This document shows positions 55,851-64,000 of a stretch of DNA of 64,000 nucleotides, in pieces. Both the position numbers and the translations under genes were made by a program. The notes beneath the pieces are model-generated. The model had not been told where the DNA came from, did not search any database, and worked only from the letters and a program-made list of their open reading frames with translations. Location: positions 331,255 to 395,254 of the forward strand of contig JANPWX010000644.1 of the NCBI GenBank assembly GCA_024734555.1, in the 5' to 3' direction. The DNA comes from Trochalopteron elliotii. Lineage: Eukaryota; Chordata; Aves; Passeriformes; Leiothrichidae. Numbering within the stretch: the first letter of the stretch is position 1; every line of letters begins with the position of its first letter.

Positions 55851-58140
55851 CTGGGTACTAACCATATCCAAGCGATTTGTGCCATTCCAGAGCCCCAGAA
55901 TCTCCACAAGCTGCGAGTCTTCCTTGGGATGGCAGGATGGTGTCATCTGTGGATCATGGACTATGGGCTAATTGCAAAACCCCTGCATGAGGCTCAAAAG
56001 ATGCAGCTGTCCACCTGGGGCAAACCACAGAAAGAGGCCTTCCTAAAACTGAAAGAAGCACTGATGACTGCCCTGGCGTTAGGGTTACCTGATCTGCCTA
56101 AAGACTTTTAGCTGCTTGTACATGAAAGGCTGCGCCTGGCACTGGGAGTCCTGGCCCAACGTTTGGGAAGCTCTCCAAACAACTTAACAATGTAAGTGCC
56201 AGATGGTCTTCATGTCTGCAGGCAGTCGCAGCCACTGTAATGTTGATACAAGAAGCCAGGAAGCTCACGATGGGAAGACACATAGACGTCTATGTGCCAC
56301 ACCATGATGTCTATGGTAACCACTGTTTTAAAGCAAAAGGGGGGCCATTGGCTATCTCCAAGCAGGATGATAAAATTCCAGGTAATCCTGACCAAGCAGG
56401 ACGATGTTACATTAAAGACAACTAACCTTTTGAATCCAGCCTTGTTTCTAGGTACCACAACTGAAGAAGGCCCATTAGAATATGACTGTGTAGAAGTAAT
56501 AGAGTACACCTATTCGGCAAGAGAAGACCCGAAAGATGTCCTGTTGGAGCAACCAGAGTGGAAGTTATTCACAGATGGAAGCAGCTTTGTGGAGAACGGA
56601 ACCAGATACGCTGGATATGCGGTAACAACCATCAGTACAGTAGCGGAGGCAAAAGCATTACCACCAAATACATCTGCCCAAAAGGCAGAACTAGTTGCCT
56701 TAACCAGAGCACTAGAATTGAGTGAAGGGAAAAAGGTAAACATATAGACTGACTCTAAATATGCTTTTGGAGTGGTGCACATGCATGATGCACTGTGGAA
56801 AGAAAGAGAACTGCTATCTTCTCAAGGTATGCACATTAAACATCAAGATGCAGTCTTGCAATTGATAAAAGCAATACAAAAACTGAGCAAGTGGCAATTA
56901 TACACTGTAAAGCACACCAATCAGAAAGTTCCAAAATTTGTGAAGGAAATCAAAAAGCAGACTGGACAGCTGGACAGGTTGCTCAAAGGATGCAAACAGC
57001 AATGGCATTGATACCTTTAAAAGTTAATATATCCCGATTCAATTTACCTCCAAAACTGAAATATTCAACAGAAGACAAGAGATTGGGACATCTGCTGAAT
57101 GCACAAAGAACTCAGAAGGGTGGTACATAACCATACAAAGGAAAATAGTGGTACCGCCCTTGATAATGAGAGAAGTTCTACAAATTAAACACAATGAATG
57201 TCATTGGGTTGCAGAAGTGTTGGTGAAATTGCTGAAACAAAATCTAATCTCAGTATGAATGTTAACAATGGCAAAATCAGTAATGACAAAATGTGAGATT
57301 TGCTTGTCCAGTGGCTGGACAACAGGCACAGCTAGGAAGAATTCAGGTAGGGATAGAACCAGGAGACCATTGGCACGTAGATTTTGTAGAGTTACCAAGA
57401 ACTCAAGGATACAAATATTTCTTAGTGTGAGTTGACACATTTTCTGGATGGCCAGAAGCCTGTCCCTGTTGCTCAAATCAAGCAAAAGAAACAGTTAAAT
57501 AGTTACTACAAGAGATCATTCACAGATTTGGGGTGCATATAGGGATATCATCAGATAGGGGCCCACATTTTATAGCCACAGTGGTAAAAGAAGTAAGTAG
57601 GTTACTAGGAATAACTTGAGACCTCTGCACACCATGGAAACCCCAGTCCATTGGACAGGTAGAGAGGATGAATCAGACACTAAAGAGGCAACTCAGTAAA
57701 ATATGCCAAGAAGCCAAACTGCAGTGATCACAGGCTTTGCCCATAGCACTGTTGAGAGTTCAAATAAAGCCTGAAAGTGGGATGTCAGTCAGTCCTTATG
57801 AAATACAGTATGGGAAACCATACAAATATCCTGAACTTAATCCAAATGTACATGTCATGGGGAAGCAGGAAGTGTATAATTATGTTCTGTTTCTTGGGAA
57901 AACTTCAGCTCAGCTTCGGAGTGCCCTCTTGTGGAATAGGCCACTGACTCGAGAATCCAGTCCACGACATACATCCAGGAGATGATGTATACATTAAGAC
58001 TTGGAATGAAGAACCATTAAAAGAGAGATGGAGTGGACCCTATCAGGTGCTGTTGACCACTTTTACAGCAGTCAAGGTGGCTTGAGTAGATCCCTAGATA
58101 CACTACACACGAGTGAAGAAAATCTGTCCTGGACTGTGGA
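55850..58140 (+). pseudogene. pol: Pol fragment: RT C-terminus, RNase H, integrase
   Basis: It starts with AICAIPEPQNLHKLRVFLGM, the RT thumb/connection of gammaretroviral type, then KPLHEAQK and KEAFLKLKEAL. RNase H has FTDGSSFVENG (first Asp, 56565), AELVALTRALEL (Glu) and, after a TAG at 56745-56747, TDSKYAFGVVH (second Asp). Integrase blocks follow from about 57180: WHVDFVELPRTQGYKYFLV with the first catalytic Asp, SSDRGPHFIATVVKEVSRLL with the second, and IGQVERMNQTLKRQL with the Glu, so the DDE triad positions are still visible. The C-terminal part (SPYEIQYGKPYKYPELNP) matches gammaretroviral integrases. Stops at several places and frame changes show it is non-functional. Confidence 0.85.
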
Positions 58141-58186
58141 CTGCACAAACCTGGGACCAACAAAATTGCAGATAAGACGTGTTTGA

Positions 58187-59800
58187 TTGTTTCAAATGGT
58201 ATTAGTAATTGTGCCAATGCTCATTTTATGGTTATTAATGTTACCAGCTGGAACTGATGGTGCTTTGGGATATGGAATGCAAAAAGATCAACTGACCACT
58301 CTTCATTCTAGAATGATGAGGGAGGTACAGGCAGAAACACAGGTGATAAAGTTTTCCAATGCAATTTGGGCTGAGAATGTAATGATTAGATTAGTAGAAG
58401 ACTTTGCCAAAATGCAAAACACCAGTAGAATAACTGCCTCGCTGCCAATACCGAAGGCAGTGGGAGACCCAATAAGTTGGGGAATCATAATGTCAAAATT
58501 ACCTAAAATACAAAAGAACAAAACAATTGCATGTAAACAAGTATCAGAAAAGAGGCAAATGGTCAAAGAGACCTAGAAAGTAATAGGGGAATAAATGAGG
58601 CCTCTGAGGAAACAGGACTGTATTTTAAGTCATGGAAAGATAGGACAAATCAGAGAGTGGTGGGTTGAAGACCAAATCCTTGCAAACTGGGAATGCTTCC
58701 TGCCACAATATAAAAAGATTAAAGAAAATATCTCAGAGACCACTCTTGTATGGAAGTGTGAGGAAAAAGATTAGAAAGGTCAAATGGAGCCCTGGGACAG
58801 TACGTGGTCCTTGAATATACTTCAGAATTTCAATATATGGTGAACACCCTTTGGTGCATTAAATGGGAAAGCCCTGAGAATTAAACAGATCCAGCAGTAA
58901 TGAACATCGCTACTAGTAGTAGAATGAAGGCAGATAAAGTAAGCTGGTGGATATGTAATAAAATTTATGATTGCACTTCTGACAACATAGAGATAAAACA
59001 AATGTCACCACTGGCACTAGCCTTGCAAATTGGTTGGGCCTGCAGAGGGATCAAACACAAAGTAAAGTAGATTATAAGATAATAGTGGGATGTGGTAAGA
59101 GTACAATCCGAAGTCCAGGACAATTTGTATGGGCAACAAGTGATAGTACCTGGACAACATATCTGCCTCTAAATGGGAAAGTAAAAGAAATTACTCTGGG
59201 CCTCCCTACTTTATGCCCAATTTGAAAAAAGTCCCCATTTAATAGAAAACACAAACTTCTGCAGATAAGAACAAAACGAAAAGTTCCAGACAATGAAAAT
59301 CAAGATGAAATTTGGCGAAAACCTTCTAGTGGAGTGAAATTTGGGTGGGGCCTAGAGTCTTTATTCAATCCTATAGCAAAGCACCAAAATAGAGAAATGT
59401 TGTATAAACTTACAAGTCAAGTAGATAGACTAGCAAGAGTCACCTGGGAAGGATTTAAGGAACTAAACGTGCTAATACAAGCCACCACGAAAATGACTTT
59501 ACAAAATTGCCTGGCCTTAGATATGATACTCCTGAAAGAGCATGGAGTGTGTGGATTTTTTACAAAGACAAATTGATCATTGTTGACTCCACATCCTAAA
59601 TGTAGCTGCAGATGTAGAATATAATATCAATCAGTTGAAACAAATAGAGCATAAGGCACAAGAAGAACAAAAAGGCTTGACTACAAGCTGGTTAGACAAA
59701 ATCTTCAAAGGGTTAGGATGTAATTTGAGTTCATGGATTAAGTCTATCATTGAGAGTTTGATAATCCTACTAATCATGTTTTTAGTGATTAATTAGTCTA
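58187..59800 (+). pseudogene. env: Env: surface and transmembrane subunit remnants
   Basis: The first frame (58187-58576) begins with a hydrophobic signal peptide, VLVIVPMLILWLLMLPAGTD, overlapping the end of pol, as usual for env. The surface subunit continues in broken frames to about 59230. The transmembrane subunit is read at 59334-59576: LTSQVDRLARVTWEGFKEL as the heptad region, then LQNCLALDMILLKEHGVCGF, the conserved region before and at the CX6C motif. A membrane anchor follows near 59745-59795 (IIESLIILLIMFLVIN) and a short tail. Env mediated receptor binding and membrane fusion; this copy cannot, given the stops (59574-59576 and others) and shifts. Confidence 0.75.
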
Positions 59801-60041
59801 CAGCATCCTAAAAAGAGAAATACAGAAAAAGTCATCCTGGAACCAGAAGATAATGAAGGCACTGACACGACACAGAAATCCACACCCATCATCTTCAGGT
59901 TCCCCAGTTCATGACAGCATCCACGACAACGGTTATAACAACCATGAATTTGAAGATGAACATCGAGTATAGACTCAGAAGCCAAAAAGGACTCTATCAA
60001 GTGTAAGCATTTGCACTTATTATAGTAGAGTGAAAATACTT

Positions 60042-60055
60042 TTGAAGGGGGGAAA
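60042..60055 (+). promoter_or_regulatory. Polypurine tract of the plus-strand ERV
   Basis: TTGAAGGGGGGAAA directly before TGATAGCATAGG, the start of the 3' LTR. It fits the position after env. Confidence 0.75.
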
Positions 60056-60096
60056 TGATAGCATAGGATTAAAATGTTTCTAAAATCATGGGAACT
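60056..60096 (+). repeat. First about 40 bp of the 3' LTR of the plus-strand ERV
   Basis: It starts TGATAGCATAGGATTAAAAT and is cut near 60089-60097, where a minus-strand LTR begins. The exact breakpoint is not resolved. Confidence 0.5.
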
Positions 60097-60490
60097 GTAT
60101 ACAATAGACTCAGGGGAGTGAAATATCCTCCCACAGCCCCCTGGGGCTCTTTGGCTAGCTCAGTTCCTTCAGAGGGATATCTCAGAGACAAGACAAAAGA
60201 TCCAAAACAGTCTCTTACCCTCGGGATTATTCCAAGGCTTTATTCTCAAACGTTATCAGGGGAGCAAGAGTGTGAACAAGGAAGAACAGGGCCTTATCTA
60301 GTCTCCTGCTCAGGAAAAGATAGCTGGAGCTCAGCCAACCAGGTCAAGAAAGGAAGGCTCAAACCCTGTAAGCTTCAGGGGCCTGGGGAAAAACCATTCC
60401 CCAGAGAAATACAACAATTCCAGCTTTTTTGGTTTAACAAATTTACAAGAAAGACATTAGGTTCATTTTGATACGGGATGCGGGTTTTCC
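60097..60490 (-). repeat. 3' LTR of the minus-strand ERV (edges approximate)
   Basis: TTTATT at 60239-60244 is AATAAA on the minus strand (AGAATAAAGCC), as expected in an LTR. The right edge is set near CCCATCA at 60488, the left near TGTATACAATAG at 60097. I could not confirm a PPT or the ends. Confidence 0.5.
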
Positions 60491-60492
60491 CA

Positions 60493-61526
60493 TCACTTAG
60501 AATTGGTGGGGAAGTCAGACTGCTTTAGATTTGCCAACTCTACGTGGTTGACTTCTGAGGTAGAAGGTATGAGACCACTGGTAGCCTTGAAAATCAAACA
60601 ACATGGGATCTCAAACGCTATTGTTACAAGGAAAAGAATAACAAAAAATAACAAAATTGTTTTAACTATAGAAGTCCACCACCCTGTGAGTCCCCAGCCC
60701 TTGAACAGTTCTTTGAACCAATCCTCAGATTCTTGTTTCACTTGTCAGATCAAGCTGTTCATGCTTCGAAGGGCAGCATGGATGTTTGGAGCTTTCGAGG
60801 TCAGGTTTATGCAGCAGAGTCTTTCAAATTCCTGGCATTCATGTCCATGCAGTAGCAAGAGGAAGTCGATGGCAGCACAATTTTGAAGTGTGGCCTGTCT
60901 GGTAATTTCCTCATCTTCTAGGAGAGAGATGATGGGGTGGATGTCAAGTTTGCCTGTTTGACCACCCAGCACTCTAGATGGCCCAATTCACCTAGAGCTT
61001 TGGCTGCTGCGACCCACAGAAGGAACAAGGATACAGCAACTCTTTTTGACTTGGCCCAATGAAGAATTTCTGAATCACAATTTGGGTCCAATTTGTCAGC
61101 ACTCCTTTTTTGAATTTTGTGTGCCAATTTGTTTTTGTGAGTCCATTCACCAACTAAAGTTTGGTTGGGTGTCAGTACGGACAACCACCTTACGGTACAT
61201 TACCCTCCTAAAAGCCAAGACAGAATTCCTGTCCATGCCCGATCCCCACAAATCAAGAACAATCCCTTAGGGAGGCTTTTGGGACTTGAGTGAGATGGGT
61301 TGTCTGCTGCAATATGGCTTACATCATGACACCACCTTTTTGCAGTAAACTCCCCACGATATTGTCTTATATTGTGGTACTCATTAATGCTGTAAGGTTT
61401 TGGGAAGACGGAAAAATGTATGCAGTATGCCGCAGGGGAAGAACCCAATAACTTTAACTCTTGGGGTTCCTGAGCTATCTTGGGCAAGCTTTGCAACCGC
61501 TCCTCTAAGGGGTTCACAATCACCAC
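60493..61526 (-). pseudogene. env: Env C-terminal half: end of surface subunit and transmembrane subunit, alpharetrovirus-like
   Basis: Read from 61526 down, one frame has PKGLFLICGDRAW, like the conserved C-terminal motif of the avian leukosis virus surface protein, then a stop at 61200-61202. Next come IQKRSADKLDPNC (cleavage site region), a hydrophobic VAVSLFLLWVAAAKALGEL (internal fusion peptide) and CWVVKQANLTS. After a frameshift near 60920-60970 follow LQNCAAIDFLLLLHGHEC and CQEFERLCC, a CX6CC motif. A membrane anchor, TILLFFVILFLVTIAFEIPC, and tail lie at 60493-60741, after a stop at 60745-60747. The layout matches an alpharetroviral TM subunit. The copy is broken. Confidence 0.82.
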
Positions 61527-61860
61527 AGCTTGCTGATGATGATCCTTGTGTGGTCGGGGGGTGTGTGACTCTGGAATTTCGAACCTTTGGACCTATGCGT
61601 GCCCAAACCTGCTGGAAATTCTTCAGTCTGCAGTGGAATTCCTACCAGAGAGTAGACATAGGATTCTTTGCTGCTGCAGTAGACAAACATATGTTTTCCT
61701 GCTGAAGCGTCTGTGCCAGGGTCAGCCAGATGTTTTGATGCAGCTGAGGGATGATCCATGCAGCTGCCAGACCATTCAGCATTAACAAGATTATGGCTTG
61801 GATGGGGTTAATCACAGGGTTGAGTGTGAGGTAGGTTTCTCTAAAACGGAAAAACAAACA
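61520..61860 (-). pseudogene. env: Env surface subunit N-terminal part
   Basis: Two overlapping frames. One has a hydrophobic signal-like segment, INPIQAIILLMLNGLAAAWI, followed by NIWLTLAQTLQQENICLST, resembling the start of the avian leukosis-type surface protein, then a frame change. The receptor-binding core is very short compared with that family, so an internal deletion is likely between here and 61526. Confidence 0.6.
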
Positions 61861-61863
61861 TTT

Positions 61864-64000
61864 TTAAAACATGTTAAAGTTTTCTCTTTCTGCCAGAAGG
61901 AATCCACACCTAGGAAGATTTTTTTTCTCCATCCGGCGGTGTCTTCTCTTTGAAGCAGTGGCTTCTTGCTCCTCATCCCCTTCTGCTTGAGCTGGATTCT
62001 TTGGGACAAAAGGTTTCACCCACTTCTGAGGAATCCACCAAGGGCCTGAGGGAGTAGCCACACATGCATAGCCATGACCCTAGATCATGAGCTCATAGAA
62101 ACCTTTGGTTTACCAAGTTTCTGGATCCCTAATCAAGACTGGTGGATGCTGAGACAATTTGAACTGATTGCCACTGTTGAAATGATGTACCACTGGCGGA
62201 CTCATGTTTTCAAATGAACAGTTCAGAAAATTGATGGTAAACATGACTTTGCAGAGCTTCTGCTGCGGAGACATCCACACAGTTGAACTGCTCTGTCTAG
62301 CCAAGACCTGCTTGAGCGTCTGGTGTGCATGCTCAACCACAGCTTGACCTGTGGGGGAGTGAGGGATGCTAGTTTTATGTTCCACTCCCCACTGCTGGAC
62401 AAATTCCAGGAATTCCTTGGACACGTACGATGGGCTGTTATCAGTTTTGATTTCTTTTGGGATCCCCAACACTGAAAAAGCTTGCACTAGGTGCTGCTTG
62501 GCATGCATAGACTTTTCTCCTGCATGGGCAGAGGCATACACTGTGCCCGAATATGTGTCAATGCTTACATGAACATATTTGAGGCGACCAAAACTAGGAA
62601 TGTGTGTGATGTCTGCCACACTTCACAACTGCCAAGGCCCCAGGGGTTAACCCCCATCCCCATCGATGGTACGGCTTGGAGCTGGCAGTTGGGACAGGTG
62701 GCCACAATAGCTCGAGCCTGACTCCGTGTTAGCTGGAACTGACGGATCAGACCTGGCACATTTTTGATGGTATTGTTGGTGACTCAGCTTTGTCTGTTGG
62801 AAGACGTCAGGGAGACGTGCTTTTTCAACTGGTGCAGCAAGGGAGTCTGCCTGGCGATTCCCCTCTGCAATTTCACCTGGGAAATCAGTGTGTGACCTTA
62901 CATGCATCACATAGAACGGATGCTCTTGATGAGAAACTAAATAAATCAGCTTTGAAAGCAATCTGAAGAGATGTTCATTCACTATTTCTTTGAGCACAGC
63001 CTGCTCCGCTCTGGACACTACCCCCGCTACGTATGCAGAGTCCATTACCTAATTAATTGGTTCCAAGAACTTTCCAAAAGCTCTTACCACTGCGGCCAGC
63101 TCAGCCACTTGGGGGGATACCTCCACAAACTCAACATCAGCTTCCCAATGCTGAGTCTGTGGATTTCTCCAAGTCATCACCGACTTGTGGGAAGCCCCAG
63201 ATGCGTCCGTGAACACTGTGAGAGCTTTGAGTGGTCTCCGATTCCTCTTCTTTTGAGGAATGAGGTGGAATTCCTCATTGAACAACTTGTGAGACGGGGC
63301 ATGGACTGATATTTGTCCCCTGTAGCTGTCCAGAGATAATTGGAGACTGGCATTGCCCTGGAGCAAATGCTCAAACATGTCTTTCGTCAGCCTCTCAGGA
63401 GAGTTCCTTCCCTCCTCAGAAAGTTTGACTGGAAGGTGAATACATATAAAGTCACAACCAGCCAGTTCATACAATCTCATCCTAGCCTTCCGAATCAGCT
63501 GAGATATCAACTCTTGTGGCTCAGTGATGGTCTTGGATCTTTGGTTAGAGAGGAAAACCCCACTCTGTGATCAAGAGCGAACCTCTCTGCCCCTCGATCC
63601 ATTGGAAAATCAAACCATGCAAATGTGGCAGCTTTCCTAAAACAATGAAATGGAAAGGCACGTTTGGCTCACACCAATGAGCCTGCCTCTCTGACAAGGC
63701 CTTCTGTACCTTTTCAATTGCTGTCTTTGCCTCTGGGGTCAGCTCCCTGGGAGAAACCAGCTCCCTCTCCCCCTTCAGTAAATTGAAGAGGGGGGCTAGA
63801 TCCTCATTTGTGAGGCCTAGCCAGAGTTTTACCCAATTCAAAGACCCACACAAGGAGTGGAGATCTGCTAGGGTTTTGAGACTGCACTCAGTTTCCAGTT
63901 TCTGTGGAACAACGGTCCTTGCAGTGATTTGCAAACCCAGGTACTTCCAAGATGGCATCCTTTGAACTTTGTCTTCCTGCAGTTGAAATCCAGCAGAGGT
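61864..64000 (-). pseudogene. pol: Pol: RT C-terminus, RNase H and integrase, betaretrovirus/ERVK-like
   Basis: From 64000 down: WKYLGLQITARTVVPQKLET and LHSLCGSLNW, the RT thumb/connection of the ERVK/beta type. RNase H shows LTVFTDASGASHKS (first Asp), PQVAELAAVVRAF (Glu) and, after a stop near 63048, VMDSAYVAGVV (Asp). The integrase zinc domain starts HQQYHQK and continues in another frame with ATCPNCQ, so a frameshift lies near 62760. The catalytic core is in 62110-62619: ADITHIPSFGRLKYVHVSID, TDNSPSYVSKEF and PTGQAVVEHAHQTL supply D, D and E. The C-terminal end (61864-62061) has PSGPWWIPQKWVKPFV and then basic residues. RT palm and gag lie beyond the window. Confidence 0.85.

Larger units (their letters stand above)
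55850..60096 (+). mobile_element. Gammaretrovirus-like ERV, 5'-truncated: pol 3' half, env, PPT, start of 3' LTR
   Basis: Plus strand. The copy begins inside RT and has no gag, protease or RT core. Pol runs to about 58140 and env from 58187 to about 59796. A PPT then adjoins the first about 40 bp of a 3' LTR, which is interrupted by the minus-strand ERV starting near 60097. Many stops and frameshifts make it old. The rest of its 3' LTR might lie beyond 64000. Confidence 0.8.
60097..64000 (-). mobile_element. ERV with betaretrovirus-like pol and alpharetrovirus-like env, 3' part (runs off the window)
   Basis: Minus strand: from the window end downward there are RT, RNase H, integrase, env surface and transmembrane subunits, then an LTR. 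The pol blocks resemble ERVK/betaretroviruses and env resembles the avian leukosis group. Stops and frameshifts are present in all genes. Its 3' end abuts the 3' end of the plus-strand ERV, tail to tail. Confidence 0.8.

Noticed and set aside
1..64000. CRISPR arrays, bacterial operons, riboswitches, tRNA or rRNA genes
   Set aside because: None seen. The composition, CR1 and vertebrate-type ERVs indicate a bird nuclear genome.

Overview
The window looks like non-genic DNA from a bird, most likely a songbird. The basis is a CR1 LINE with avian-type ORF1 and ORF2, several retroviral LTR families whose ends (TGTCCTGGTTTAG, TGTCTTGGTTTGAAAGACA, TGCTGTGGTTTGACACTGG) I associate from memory with passerine genomes, and AT-rich unique sequence between them. 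I found no convincing host protein-coding exon, tRNA, rRNA or CRISPR array. Almost everything that can be annotated is retroelement. The density of endogenous retroviruses (ERVs) would suit a W or another poorly recombining chromosome, but that is inference.

Layout. 1-4915: minus-strand gammaretrovirus-like ERV (5' LTR/leader, gag, protease, start of RT), broken by stops and frameshifts, abutting or inserted into a CR1 LINE (4916-about 6850, minus strand) that keeps its 5' end, ORF1, the start of ORF2 and a duplicated promoter-like unit. 6850-20085: AT-rich unique DNA with six solo LTRs, four of them with exact 5-bp target-site duplications (TSDs). 20092-25206: complete minus-strand ERVK-type provirus with a 6-bp TSD (AATAAA), primer-binding site (PBS) and polypurine tract (PPT), but with pol deleted: gag-like and env-like pieces flank a GC-rich, proline/serine-rich core. 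25213-40020: unique DNA with an ERVK-type solo LTR, a three-layer nested LTR (30603-32348), two further LTRs and a perfect 28-bp hairpin. 40027-46639: young minus-strand ERVL-type provirus with paired LTRs, gag, an in-frame stop between gag and pol, and a nearly intact pol. 46640-55850: unique DNA with two more solo LTRs. 55850-60096: plus-strand gammaretrovirus-like pol and env, decayed. 60097-64000: minus-strand ERV with betaretrovirus-like pol and alpharetrovirus-like env, running off the window end.

How the parts relate. The proviruses keep recognisable gene order and signals (PBS, PPT, protease DTGA, RT, RNase H, zinc-binding HHCC, integrase DDE, Env fusion/TM regions), so orientation and completeness can be read directly. 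Only the ERVL pol still has a long open frame. The other coding regions are pseudogenes. TSDs read from the sequence date nesting: two related compact LTRs inserted separately into one older LTR, and a minus-strand ERV apparently inserted into the 3' LTR of a plus-strand ERV.

Limits. Family names above the genus-like level (gamma, ERVK/beta, ERVL, alpha-like env) come from motif recognition by eye. No alignment or database search was run, and LTR edges without TSDs are approximate.
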